Source: Streptococcus australis ATCC 700641 | Lineage (GTDB): Bacteria > Bacillota > Bacilli > Lactobacillales > Streptococcaceae | Direction: 5' to 3' | DNA: 64,000 bases | NCBI RefSeq assembly: GCF_000186465.1 | Contig: NZ_GL636091.1 | Coordinates: 1,955,849 to 2,019,848, forward strand | Shown: in pieces, positions 39,265 to 47,633 of the stretch | Position numbering within the stretch: the first letter of the stretch is position 1 | Layout: the number at the start of each line of letters is the position of its first letter | Translations under genes and position numbers: made by a program | Notes under the pieces: generated by a model | What the model was told of the DNA's origin: nothing | What the model saw: only the letters and a program-made list of their open reading frames with translations | The model's database searches: none

Positions 39265-39798
39265 CTAAGATAGGTTGTCCTTACTTATAGAAGCTTGCAG
39301 CCAGTTAAAACACAGATAGGCTAGGTAGCCTCCCAGGGTATTGGTCCACAGATCATCTATCTCAAACACACGATTGAAATCAAACAAAAGGTCTAGGACA
39401 ATCTGACTGAGCTCAATCCACAAACTCATCCCTAGACTAAAGCAAAGGACGCGTTTCCGAGTGCCTAGCCAAGGCCAGAGCCACAGCAGTTGGAAGACCA
39501 GAGGGGATAAAAGAAAGATGTTGGCTATATTCTGTACAAGCACCTTGATTAGCTGGACCAGACTGGTCACTTGACCTAGATTGATGAGGGAATTAAAGGG
39601 GACCAATAATACGACTACTCGCCCAAAATGTTGGATCCCAGGTGTTTCCATCCCTGGTTCTGGCTGTTGAGGGAGAAAACACATGAGGCAGAGCAGAACA
39701 AAATAGAAGAAACTGCCACCTAGTAGCAGTTGTCTTCCTTTATTTGTTAATTGCCCTTCTTCTAGTAGCCAGTTGTTACGGTTGAGCTTCTTCAACAA
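39265..39798 (-). CDS. VanZ-family membrane protein
   Basis: A 177-residue protein with about four membrane segments. The conserved VanZ block near the C-terminus, [31 protein letters not shown] with a final helix, is visible at residues ~125-160. VanZ proteins confer low-level teicoplanin resistance in some settings; most are of unknown role. It begins with TTG at 39798, overlapping rlmN by 23 bases, with GGGAG upstream; no ATG is available before residue 39. It is likely translationally coupled to rlmN. Confidence 0.78.
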   Translation of the reverse strand: MLKKLNRNNWLLEEGQLTNKGRQLLLGGSFFYFVLLCLMCFLPQQPEPGMETPGIQHFGRVVVLLVPFNSLINLGQVTSLVQLIKVLVQNIANIFLLSPLVFQLLWLWPWLGTRKRVLCFSLGMSLWIELSQIVLDLLFDFNRVFEIDDLWTNTLGGYLAYLCFNWLQASISKDNLS

Positions 39799-40864
39799 TG
39801 GCTTTCTCCCGGTCTCTCTTCATCGTATTGGAACGCAATTGGCCACAAGCGGCATCGATATCCGTACCATGCTCCTGACGAACCACGCAGTTGACTCCGT
39901 TTTTCTTCAAGGTGTCATAAAAGGCCATCACGCGCTCTCTTGGACTCCGGCTATATTGATCATGCTCACTAACTGGGTTGTAAGGAATCAAGTTGACATA
40001 AGATAGCTTCTTGATCTTTTTAAGGAGTTCTGCCAATTCCAAGGCTTGTTCGACACCATCATTGACTTCATTGAGCATGATGTACTCGAAGGTTACCCGG
40101 CGGTTGGTCGTTTCGATATAGTACTCAATCGCCGCAAACAGTTTCTCGATTGGGAAGGCGCGGTTGATTTTCATGATGCTAGAACGCAAGTCATTGTTTG
40201 GAGCATGCAGGGATACTGCCAAATTGACCTGAACTCCTTCATTAGCAAAATCACGAATCTTATGGGCTAAGCCAGACGTTGAAACGGTAATGTGGCGCGC
40301 ACCGATAGCCAATCCCTTGTCATCATTGACCGTACGGACAAAGCTCAAGACATTCTTGTAGTTATCAAATGGCTCACCAATTCCCATCACAACGATGTGG
40401 CTGACGCGTTCATCTTGTCCACGTTCGTCAAAGTATTTTTGAACCAACATGATTTGGGCAACGATTTCCCCACTGTTCAAGTCGCGTTGTTTCTTGATCA
40501 AACCAGATGCACAGAAGGTACAGCCGATGTTGCACCCTACCTGAGTGGTGACACAAACTGACAAGCCGTAGTGTTGACGCATCAATACTGTCTCAATCAA
40601 CATGCCATCTGGCAATTCAAAAAGGTATTTGACGGTTCCATCTGCCGACTCTTGCACGATTCGTTGTTTCAAAGGATTAATCACGAACTGGTCGTTCAAG
40701 GTTTCAATCAAGTCCTTCGATAGGTTGGTCATTTCTTCAAATGACTGGACGCGTTTCCGATAGAGCCATTCCCAGATTTGGGTAGCTCGGAATTTCTTTT
40801 CACCATTTTCTTCTGCCCACTCAATCAGTTCTTGTCGAGTCAGGCCATAAATTGAAGGTTTCAT
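39776..40864 (-). CDS. rlmN: 23S rRNA/tRNA adenine-C2 methyltransferase RlmN
   Basis: A radical SAM enzyme that methylates A2503 of 23S rRNA and A37 of some tRNAs. The [4Fe-4S] motif CxxxCxxC is in [12 protein letters not shown] near residue 112. The second catalytic Cys is near 345 ([10 protein letters not shown]). The 362 residues match the family. It follows the yutD gene and precedes vanZ on one transcript. Confidence 0.95.
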   Translation of the reverse strand: MKPSIYGLTRQELIEWAEENGEKKFRATQIWEWLYRKRVQSFEEMTNLSKDLIETLNDQFVINPLKQRIVQESADGTVKYLFELPDGMLIETVLMRQHYGLSVCVTTQVGCNIGCTFCASGLIKKQRDLNSGEIVAQIMLVQKYFDERGQDERVSHIVVMGIGEPFDNYKNVLSFVRTVNDDKGLAIGARHITVSTSGLAHKIRDFANEGVQVNLAVSLHAPNNDLRSSIMKINRAFPIEKLFAAIEYYIETTNRRVTFEYIMLNEVNDGVEQALELAELLKKIKKLSYVNLIPYNPVSEHDQYSRSPRERVMAFYDTLKKNGVNCVVRQEHGTDIDAACGQLRSNTMKRDREKAIVEEAQP

Positions 40865-40882
40865 CTTATCTCTTTTCTCTCT

Positions 40883-41461
40883 TTACTTTTGACGGATGAC
40901 AAAGTGGCGCTCTTGCTCACCCTGTGCATCTTTTTTTCTAGACCGCTGACGGTTCTTTTTCTTTGGTTGAGAAGTCTTTTGTTTTTGCTCTTGTTCACGT
41001 TCTCGTGGCTGATTTTTAGAACGATTTCGGCGATTTTGACGACCGCCACGCTTAGCAGAACGATTGCCCTCTTCCTGTTGTTTTGGAGAAGATTTTTTGT
41101 CAAAGGATGCTCGACGAGGTTCTGCATTTTCTAGGACAAAATAAGCACAGCCATAGCTACAGTATTCTAGTAAATAATCTTCCAGACGGCTGATTTTCTC
41201 TGCATCTGTGACCGGACGATCGTCCTTATAGAAGCCACGTAGACGCAACTGTTCATTGCTCCAATCACCGACAATATAATCAAATTTGGTTAAAACCTCT
41301 GAAAAACGCTGACCAAAGACCGTCGCATCAAAGGCATCATTTTGGTTCTCAACCAGTTCAAATGTCAATTGTTCTGCTAGCACTTGATTGCCAACCAGAC
41401 GAAATTCCGGTCCAGGATATTTATTGTAATTAAATAATTCAGGGGATATTTCTTTGCGCAT
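40883..41461 (-). CDS. yutD: YutD-family protein with long basic tail
   Basis: A 192-residue protein. Residues ~1-115 match the YutD domain (FNYNKYPGPEFRLVG, YIVGDWSNEQLRLRGFY and a CSYGCAYFVLEN end). Residues ~117-185 are a Lys/Arg/Gln/Glu-rich low-complexity tail with clusters such as KRGGRQNRRNRSK. Bacillus YutD is about half this length, without the tail. The tail suggests RNA or ribosome binding. Its location before rlmN is conserved in streptococci. Function unknown. Confidence 0.8.
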   Translation of the reverse strand: MRKEISPELFNYNKYPGPEFRLVGNQVLAEQLTFELVENQNDAFDATVFGQRFSEVLTKFDYIVGDWSNEQLRLRGFYKDDRPVTDAEKISRLEDYLLEYCSYGCAYFVLENAEPRRASFDKKSSPKQQEEGNRSAKRGGRQNRRNRSKNQPREREQEQKQKTSQPKKKNRQRSRKKDAQGEQERHFVIRQK

Positions 41462-41651
41462 AGCTTTCCTTTATTCATACCTTTAGTTGTAACACTTTAT
41501 TCTATCATAAATCCCTATCTTTAGATAGAATTTCAACGGAAAAGAGATAATCTGTAAAAAGTCTGACGATTTAATTTACTTCTTCTTCCTGTCACATTAT
41601 AAAAAGCAGGCTTTTTCAAAGCCTGCTCAGATGGAAGATAAAGTCTTCTGA

Positions 41652-41789
41652 AAAACTTTCCTTAGGTGAGTACGGACGTCAGCGAACTTCGTAGAAGTTC
41701 CATGACTAATTATTGAGCCTAAGGTCTCAATAATTCCGAGTGCCTGAAACAAATATGTTTCAGGCACTTTTCTCACAGCGGAAAGTTTT
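41652..41789. repeat. 138-bp element with closing helix and three hairpins
   Basis: Ends AAAACTTTCC and GGAAAGTTTT are perfect inverted repeats, backed by GTGAG/CTCAC inside. They enclose three perfect hairpins: GAACTTC/GAAGTTC (41684-41700), AATTATTGAG/CTCAATAATT (41708-41735) and a 12-bp AGTGCCTGAAAC/GTTTCAGGCACT (41739-41768) followed by TTT. No coding capacity. It lies in the gap between yutD and the histidine kinase gene. Confidence 0.75.
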
Positions 41790-41902
41790 AGATCTACTTA
41801 AATATCTCAAAAAACAAAAATTATTTGTTAAAAATCATCTTGCTATTTTATGTAAAAAATAGTTTATCTATATTTCAACCTTTGATATTTGATAGGAATA
41901 AC

Positions 41903-42088
41903 AGCAAGACGCAGTGGTTGATTGCTCAAAGCACTGCTTTGAGGTATCAGATTGAACTTGCGAGCAAGTTTCCTAAGTCTTTGTTCGCTTATTAAGTCCC
42001 AAAGATAACCTAAAATAAAGGAGACAACGTTTCCGTTGTTTTCAACCTCCAACACGCTCCAGACTATTGGAGCTGTGCGGAGGTGGGA
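41903..42088. repeat. Divergent third element sharing the termini of the 178-bp repeat's core
   Basis: Starts AGCAAGACGCAGTGGTTGA and ends CTGTGCGGAGGTGGGA, both found in copies 1 and 2, but the ~150 bases between are unrelated in sequence. Inside are hairpins such as CTCCA/TGGAG. It lies downstream of the histidine kinase gene. Confidence 0.6.
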
Positions 42089-42090
42089 AA

Positions 42091-42130
42091 ATTGAAAAGA
42101 TTTGGAGAACCTTTTCAACTTTTTTATTTT
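42091..42130 (+). terminator. Plus-strand terminator with no gene upstream
   Basis: TTGAAAAG, 11-base loop, CTTTTCAA followed by CTTTTTTATTTT. It faces away from the minus-strand genes and forms the right end of the element at 41903-42088. Confidence 0.6.
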
Positions 42131-42143
42131 ATGAAGTTCTTTT

Positions 42144-43862
42144 TCACTCCCATGAATGTTCATCACGTGATGTGAGGGGTAGATAAAGAGTGATTTTCGT
42201 ATAGCTACTAGGCTTAGAATCAATCTCCATATGATAGCTAGCCCCAAACTGTAACCGCAAGCGTTGATCCACATTTTGCAAACCAACTCCTCCTAGCCGA
42301 AGAAGGGTTTGGTCTGTCGACTCAGACAAGGCAAAGCCTCGTCCATTATCGTAAATCGTCAGGACCACTTGTTCTTCTCTGATTTCTGAAGTGACTCGTA
42401 TCATGCCCGGCCGATCCATCTCCTTGATGCCGTGATAGATGGCATTTTCCACTAAGGGTTGTAGAACCAGTTTTGGAAGCTGATAATCTCCCAACGTCCC
42501 CTCTTCAAAAATTTCATAATTCAACTTATCTCCATAGCGTTGTTTCTGAATGAAGAGATAGTGGCGCACATGGTCTATTTCGTCCTGAAGCCTAATTTGT
42601 TCCTGTCCTTGATTGAGAGCAAGGCGGAAATATTTGGCTAGGGACTTAGTCAAGTCAACCACGCGCTGACCATCATTAAACTCAGCCATCCAGACAATGG
42701 TATCCAAGGTGTTATAGAGGAAATGTGGATTGATTTGGGCTGAAAGAGCTCGCAGTTCATAACGTCGTGCGTTTTGTTCCTCTTCTTTAACCAATTGCAT
42801 AAGGTTTTCAATTTGATCCAACATACGGTTAAAGGCTTGAGCAAGATCTACCAATTCGGGCGATCCCTTGGTAGTTGCCCGCAAGTGGGAATCACCAGCT
42901 CCTATTTTCAAAATGACAGCCTGCAAGTCTTGTAGGGGTTTAATCCACAAGCGCAGAATGAACCAGATTCCCATCCAGCACATGATGAGGACGAGAACTC
43001 CTAAACCTATAAAGGAATAGAGCATTTGCGACTGAAGCATCTGGAGACCTTCCAGAGAAGCCACTCCAATTAAGGTCCAATCACTCTCTGGTATAGCAAT
43101 TTGGTAGACAAAGTTCTGCCCCTTTTGGGCATAGCCATCCTTGACAGCAATATAGGGTTGCATGGCCTGCATTTCCCGACTGGAAGAATAGACTGTCTTT
43201 TTAGGATGGTAGACAAATTCATGCTTCTGATTGACGATGAAACTAAAGCCTTTTTTGCCTAGTTGGAGATGATCCAGATAAGCCTCTAGACTTTGATAAC
43301 CAATATCTAGGCGCAAAACTCCTAGATTTTGACCAGAAGCATCCACCACTTCCTGGGTGATAGAAATCACCCACTTATCCTTCTCTGAAGACAAGGATTC
43401 CTTCCGGGCCGGCGTCAAGACTGGAATGGCCCTCTCCTTGATAGCTTCCTGATACCATCTTTCGTTCATCATATCCGATGAGGTTTGCATGCTAATTTGA
43501 GAATCCGTAGCAACGAGGCGTCCATCCTTAGTCACCAAGACAGCCGAAACCAGATCTGGGTCTGTCTCAATAATGGTTTGCATCAGACTTTGAACGGCTT
43601 CTGGGCTCACCTCCTTGTCTTGAGCAAACTGACGAACGGTCTCTTCTTTACTAAGGACCGAGGTGGTCTGCTTCAATTTTTTCAGATAGGAGGTGATAAA
43701 CTGACTACTCTGGTCGATACTATTGCGGGTTGTCCGCTCTGTCAGTTGGCCAATGGTTGCTGAGCTAGTTTGATAGTATAGACTACCGACCAAACCCAAG
43801 AGTAAGAGAATGAAGACAAATACATAGACAATCAGCTGAATCAGCAAAGGGTATCGTTTCAT
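42144..43862 (-). CDS. Sensor histidine kinase (YesM type, TCS09/ZmpS-like)
   Basis: A 572-residue membrane kinase. A helix near residues 10-30, a Cache-like extracellular sensor (~35-275), a second helix (~285-305), a HAMP region (~310-360), then the LytS/YesM-type His_kinase domain with the phosphorylated His in INPHFLYNTLDTIVWM (~380) and an ATPase domain with DNGRGFAL near 500. It overlaps the response regulator gene by 4 bases. The pair next to msrAB, etrx and ccdA matches pneumococcal TCS09. Signal unknown. Confidence 0.88.
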   Translation of the reverse strand: MKRYPLLIQLIVYVFVFILLLLGLVGSLYYQTSSATIGQLTERTTRNSIDQSSQFITSYLKKLKQTTSVLSKEETVRQFAQDKEVSPEAVQSLMQTIIETDPDLVSAVLVTKDGRLVATDSQISMQTSSDMMNERWYQEAIKERAIPVLTPARKESLSSEKDKWVISITQEVVDASGQNLGVLRLDIGYQSLEAYLDHLQLGKKGFSFIVNQKHEFVYHPKKTVYSSSREMQAMQPYIAVKDGYAQKGQNFVYQIAIPESDWTLIGVASLEGLQMLQSQMLYSFIGLGVLVLIMCWMGIWFILRLWIKPLQDLQAVILKIGAGDSHLRATTKGSPELVDLAQAFNRMLDQIENLMQLVKEEEQNARRYELRALSAQINPHFLYNTLDTIVWMAEFNDGQRVVDLTKSLAKYFRLALNQGQEQIRLQDEIDHVRHYLFIQKQRYGDKLNYEIFEEGTLGDYQLPKLVLQPLVENAIYHGIKEMDRPGMIRVTSEIREEQVVLTIYDNGRGFALSESTDQTLLRLGGVGLQNVDQRLRLQFGASYHMEIDSKPSSYTKITLYLPLTSRDEHSWE

Positions 43863-44602
43863 TCATGCTCTCCTTTTTTGTATTGTCTTGGGGTTACACC
43901 GACTACTTGTTTAAAGCGTTGAGAAAAATAGTTCATATCCTCAAAGCCAACCTGATCTGCAATCTCATAAATCTTGAGATCCGTCGTCAAGAGTAAAAGT
44001 TTGGCCTTTTTCATCCGTTCTTGGATCAAGTATTCTTGAAAAGGGAGACCTAATTTTTTCTTGATTAGAACACTCAGATAAGAGGGACTAAAACCCAGTT
44101 GAGAAGCCAAGTCCTTGAGGGTCAATTGGGAATCCGCTAAGCGGGAATGAATAGCCTCTTCCAACTCTGTCGAATGACCCTGATCCACCAAGGTTTCAAC
44201 CTGGGCTTTCTTTCGTTCCTCGTCTAGCTTATTCTTGACTTTCCCCAACATCTCTTCAATATCTGCTTTTGAAAAGGGCTTGAGGAGATAGTCATCTGCT
44301 CCGAGTCGAATGGCTTTTCGAGCAAACTCAAAATCATCATAGCCTGTTAGAAAGATGATATGGCAGGAAGGAGCTTTCTCTCGGACCAGTTGGGCCAAAT
44401 CTAAGCCATTCATCTGTGGCATATTGATATCAGTCAAGAGAAGATCAGCCTGTTGTGCTTGAAATTTTTCCCAAGCTATTCGCCCATTCTCCGCTTGGTC
44501 AATGACCTTCATCCCAAACTGTTCATAATTCACTAGAGAAGTCAGTCCCTGCCGAACTAGCTCTTCGTCTTCTACAATCATGATTGAATACATGTGTTTC
44601 AC
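43859..44602 (-). CDS. YesN-type AraC response regulator (TCS09/ZmpR-like)
   Basis: A 247-residue regulator. The N-terminal receiver has the acidic pair DEE (~12), the phosphorylated Asp in LLLTDINMPQMNGLD (~58) and Lys in LLKPF (~107). The C-terminal AraC domain has two HTH units ending VTPRQYKKGEH. It is 50 bases after msrAB. It probably controls its own operon or surface-protein genes; in pneumococcus the homologous pair is linked to zinc metalloprotease control. Confidence 0.9.
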   Translation of the reverse strand: MKHMYSIMIVEDEELVRQGLTSLVNYEQFGMKVIDQAENGRIAWEKFQAQQADLLLTDINMPQMNGLDLAQLVREKAPSCHIIFLTGYDDFEFARKAIRLGADDYLLKPFSKADIEEMLGKVKNKLDEERKKAQVETLVDQGHSTELEEAIHSRLADSQLTLKDLASQLGFSPSYLSVLIKKKLGLPFQEYLIQERMKKAKLLLLTTDLKIYEIADQVGFEDMNYFSQRFKQVVGVTPRQYKKGEHE

Positions 44603-44651
44603 CTACTTACCCTTATTATACTCATTATATCAAAGTAGGTCGCAAAAAGTC

Positions 44652-45773
44652 TTAGACATAGTCCAACAAATAGCCGTAGCCCTTTTCCACCATCTCTGCT
44701 TTAGGGATGAATTTGATTGACAAGCTATTTATACAGTAACGAAGGCCACCTTTTTCCTTAGGTCCATCAGTAAAGACGTGGCCTAGATGGGAATTTCCTA
44801 CTCGACTCCGAACCTCTGTCCGAGTCATATTGAAACTCTTATCTTCCTTGTAGGTTGCCACATCCGGACTGATCGGTCGGCTAAAGCTTGGCCAACCACA
44901 ACCAGAATCAAATTTATCTTTTGAGGAGAAGAGAGGCTCTCCTGTTACGACATCCACATAGATGCCCGCTTCAAACTTATCCCAATAGCGGTTAGAAAAA
45001 GCACGCTCTGTATCATTCTCTTGCGTCACTGCATATTCTTCGGGTGATAACTTCTTCTTGATCTCTTCATCGCTCGGTTTTGGATAGCGACTAGCGTCAA
45101 TAACCGGATAAGAAGCTTGATTCACATCAATGTGACAATAGCCATTCGGATGTTTCTGTAGATAGTCCTGATGGTAGTCTTCCGCATTGATATAATTAGC
45201 AAGTTCTTCTTTTTCTACAGCCAAAGGTTTATCATACTTCTTCGCCACCTCTTCAAATACTTGGTTTATGGTTGGCAAATCTGCTTCATCAGTGTAATAA
45301 ACTCCTGTCCGATATTGACTGCCCTCATCATTTCCCTGACGGTTTTTTGATGTTGGATCAATAATCCGGAAATAGTGTAGAAGCAGTTCTTTCAAGGAAA
45401 CCTTCTTGACATTATAGGTGATGTGTACCGTTTCAGCATGGCCTGTTTGAGGGAGTAATTCATACTTGGTCGTTTCTCCCTTTCCATTGGCATAGCCTGA
45501 TACGGCATCAATCACACCTGGAACACGGGAAAAATACTCTTCCACACCCCAGAAGCAACCACCAGCTAGATAGATTTCTCGTTGGTCTTCTGGATTGACT
45601 TTTTCTTCCTTATTTTTGTTTGCTACTGGTGTCTGACTCATGGACGCTTTTTTGATCTGCTCAGTCGTTGCATCTGATGTATCCAAGGCCATGGATCCTT
45701 TGATAAGGAAAAAGAGTCCAAAACAAAGCAGGCCCACTAAAAGAACGGAAATGAGTTTCCATTTTGTTTCCAT
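44652..45773 (-). CDS. msrAB: Surface methionine sulfoxide reductase MsrAB
   Basis: A fused MsrA-MsrB of 373 residues that repairs both S- and R-methionine sulfoxide outside the membrane. An N-terminal signal/anchor helix (~8-27) precedes MsrA, whose catalytic Cys is in [11 protein letters not shown] (~73). MsrB follows with [10 protein letters not shown] (~290) and the catalytic Cys in [11 protein letters not shown] (~350). It resembles pneumococcal SpMsrAB2, reduced by Etrx1. It starts 12 bases after etrx. Confidence 0.96.
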   Translation of the reverse strand: METKWKLISVLLVGLLCFGLFFLIKGSMALDTSDATTEQIKKASMSQTPVANKNKEEKVNPEDQREIYLAGGCFWGVEEYFSRVPGVIDAVSGYANGKGETTKYELLPQTGHAETVHITYNVKKVSLKELLLHYFRIIDPTSKNRQGNDEGSQYRTGVYYTDEADLPTINQVFEEVAKKYDKPLAVEKEELANYINAEDYHQDYLQKHPNGYCHIDVNQASYPVIDASRYPKPSDEEIKKKLSPEEYAVTQENDTERAFSNRYWDKFEAGIYVDVVTGEPLFSSKDKFDSGCGWPSFSRPISPDVATYKEDKSFNMTRTEVRSRVGNSHLGHVFTDGPKEKGGLRYCINSLSIKFIPKAEMVEKGYGYLLDYV

Positions 45774-45785
45774 TTTATGTCCTCC

Positions 45786-46346
45786 TTACTTCATTTCTTT
45801 TAGAGTCTGGACGATGTCTTCCTTGCTCATATAACCGATATGGGTCTTAGCGAGAGTTCCATCACTCGCAATAAAGAGAGCAGATGGATAAGAGCGAATC
45901 CCATACTCTTTGAGCAAGTCGCCATTACTGTCCATCAAGACTGGGAAATCCTTGTAATCCAAAGACTGGTACCAGTTTTTGAAATCTGCTTCCGATTTTT
46001 CGCCATTAAAGGTTGGAGCTACAACGGATAAGACCACATAATCCTTACCCTCCTCTGCCTTTGCTAAATCATTTGTGTCGCCTAATGTTGAAAGACAGAT
46101 TGAGCACCAGGAAGCCCAAAACTTGAGATAAACTTTCTTTCCCTTGTAATCTGATAAGCGGTAGGTCTTACCGTCTACTCCTTGCAGGTTAAACTCTTGA
46201 ACCTTCTTTCCAGATTGCTCTGAAGATCCCATTATGGATGTCTGCTTAGTCTCACTTTTGTTGGATGATTCCATTCCTTGGTTAGAGCAAGCCCCCAAAA
46301 GTCCAGCACACAAGAATCCTGCAGCTACTAAAGCTATTTTTTTCAT
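45786..46346 (-). CDS. etrx1: Thioredoxin-like lipoprotein (Etrx type)
   Basis: A 186-residue TlpA-family lipoprotein that passes electrons to MsrAB at the cell surface. The signal peptide ends in the lipobox LLGAC (Cys 20). A Ser/Met/Lys-rich linker (~21-50) leads to a thioredoxin domain with the redox motif FWASWCSICLSTL near residue 82. The name follows the pneumococcal Etrx1-CcdA1-MsrAB2 arrangement. Electrons are expected from CcdA, encoded two genes upstream. Confidence 0.92.
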   Translation of the reverse strand: MKKIALVAAGFLCAGLLGACSNQGMESSNKSETKQTSIMGSSEQSGKKVQEFNLQGVDGKTYRLSDYKGKKVYLKFWASWCSICLSTLGDTNDLAKAEEGKDYVVLSVVAPTFNGEKSEADFKNWYQSLDYKDFPVLMDSNGDLLKEYGIRSYPSALFIASDGTLAKTHIGYMSKEDIVQTLKEMK

Positions 46347-46414
46347 GTCTTCCTCCTCTTTAATAAATAGGGAGAAAGTCGCCCAAGCAGACGACTTCCT
46401 CTTCCTACTGTCCT

Positions 46415-46735
46415 TTATTGGTCTGATTTCATATCAGATGATTCACTCTTTTCATCTTTCATTTCTGAATCGCTGGATTTCATCTCATCTTTTTTCATAT
46501 CGTCCTTCATTTCAGAACTGCTGTCAGACATCATAGATGAATCTTTCATGTCTTCTTTTTTCATTTTATCATCGGACATGGATGAATCCTTCATGTCATC
46601 CTTCTTCATATCGTCCTTCTTCATCATACTACTATCGTCCGTTTTTTTCATGTCTGAATCTGATTTCTGTCCAGAACAAGCTGCTAAAGTGACGATGCTA
46701 AGTGTAGCAATAGAAAGTGCAAGAATTTTTTTCAT
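46415..46735 (-). CDS. Methionine-rich repetitive lipoprotein in the Msr operon
   Basis: A 106-residue lipoprotein: signal peptide MKKILALSIATLSIVTLAAC with lipobox LAAC (Cys 20), then a mature part of 87 residues composed almost only of Met, Lys, Asp, Ser and Glu, in units like DDMKKDDMKDSSM. It contains 15 Met (about 17%) and no aromatic residue, so it is probably disordered and surface exposed. AAAGGAGAAAAATC precedes the ATG. It lies 26 bases after ccdA and 69 before etrx. I know of no assigned family. Likely roles are a methionine oxidant sink recycled by MsrAB, or metal binding through Met; see findings. Confidence 0.85.
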   Translation of the reverse strand: MKKILALSIATLSIVTLAACSGQKSDSDMKKTDDSSMMKKDDMKKDDMKDSSMSDDKMKKEDMKDSSMMSDSSSEMKDDMKKDEMKSSDSEMKDEKSESSDMKSDQ

Positions 46736-46761
46736 GATTTTTCTCCTTTAATCATTCAAGA

Positions 46762-47472
46762 TTAGTGAAACAGGGATGCGAGGCTATTAAGATTTCCTAG
46801 CATCAGCAAGATGCCCATCAAGATGATGAGGGCACCACCAATTTTTTTCAAGGTTCCCATATGGGGCTTGAGTTTAGCAAAATGTTGTAGAACCCAGCTA
46901 GAAGCTAGAGCTAAGACTAAGAAGGGTAGCGCCAAGCCCAATGTATAGACCATCATCAGGAGAGCACCTTGCAATGCACCATCTCCTCCAGAAGCGGCAA
47001 TGGCTAAAACAGAGCTCAAAACTGGTCCGACACAAGGGGTCCAACCAAAACTGAAGGTGACCCCTATCAGAAAAGCATTGAAGAATTCATTGCGTTTTTC
47101 GTCCTTCTTCAGTTGGATACTCTTTTGTTTTTGGAGTTGTCTCAGATTGATGAAGCCCATCTGATGGATTCCCAATAAGATGACAATCCCTCCTAGTAGG
47201 TAACGGAACCAGGGAGCATAGAGTACCTGACCAAGGGCACCTGCACCATAACCTAGGATGAGAAATACGGTTGATAGACCAGCAATAAAACAGAGGGTCT
47301 TGACCAAACCATACCAAGAAATATCTCTTCCAAAAATACGCACCGTTTTTTCATGCTCAGAATCTAATAAGATCCCTACATAGACTGGCATCAGTGGTAA
47401 AATACACGGGGAGAAAAAGGATAGAACTCCCGCTAAGAATACTGAAATGGAAAACAAACTGGTTTGAATCAT
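46762..47472 (-). CDS. ccdA: Thiol-disulfide electron transporter CcdA
   Basis: A CcdA/DsbD-type membrane protein that moves electrons from cytoplasmic thioredoxin to outside thioredoxin-like lipoproteins. It has six membrane segments and the paired redox cysteines in FFSPCILPLMP (~23) and GWTPCVGPVL (~146). I chose ATG 47472 (MIQTSLFSIS, GGGAGGTAGTGAA upstream), giving 236 residues; an upstream start at 47499 adds 9. It is the first gene of the operon. Confidence 0.93.
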   Translation of the reverse strand: MIQTSLFSISVFLAGVLSFFSPCILPLMPVYVGILLDSEHEKTVRIFGRDISWYGLVKTLCFIAGLSTVFLILGYGAGALGQVLYAPWFRYLLGGIVILLGIHQMGFINLRQLQKQKSIQLKKDEKRNEFFNAFLIGVTFSFGWTPCVGPVLSSVLAIAASGGDGALQGALLMMVYTLGLALPFLVLALASSWVLQHFAKLKPHMGTLKKIGGALIILMGILLMLGNLNSLASLFH

Positions 47473-47508
47473 TTCACTACCTCCCTTTCTTTCTGACACT
47501 AGTATAAA

Positions 47509-47540
47509 GAAAAAATCTCTCTAAAAATAGAGAGATTGAT
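47509..47540 (-). terminator. Terminator between sepM and ccdA
   Basis: On the minus strand AATCTCTC, loop TATTTTTA, GAGAGATT, followed by TTTTCTTT. It lies about 100 bases after sepM and directly ahead of ccdA. A TATACT (47499-47504, minus strand) just after it may be the -10 of the ccdA operon. Confidence 0.75.
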
Positions 47541-47633
47541 ATGCAAAAACTTGAATTTGATTGGAAGATGAATATTCCGATCTACCAACATCAGCTCATA
47601 CTTTCAAGTACAAACTATGTCGAGCAAGCTACT

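Noticed and set aside
41864..42286. 140-codon minus-strand frame after the histidine kinase
   Set aside because: It runs through the modular repeat and the kinase 3' end in another frame, with no ribosome site or protein-like pattern.
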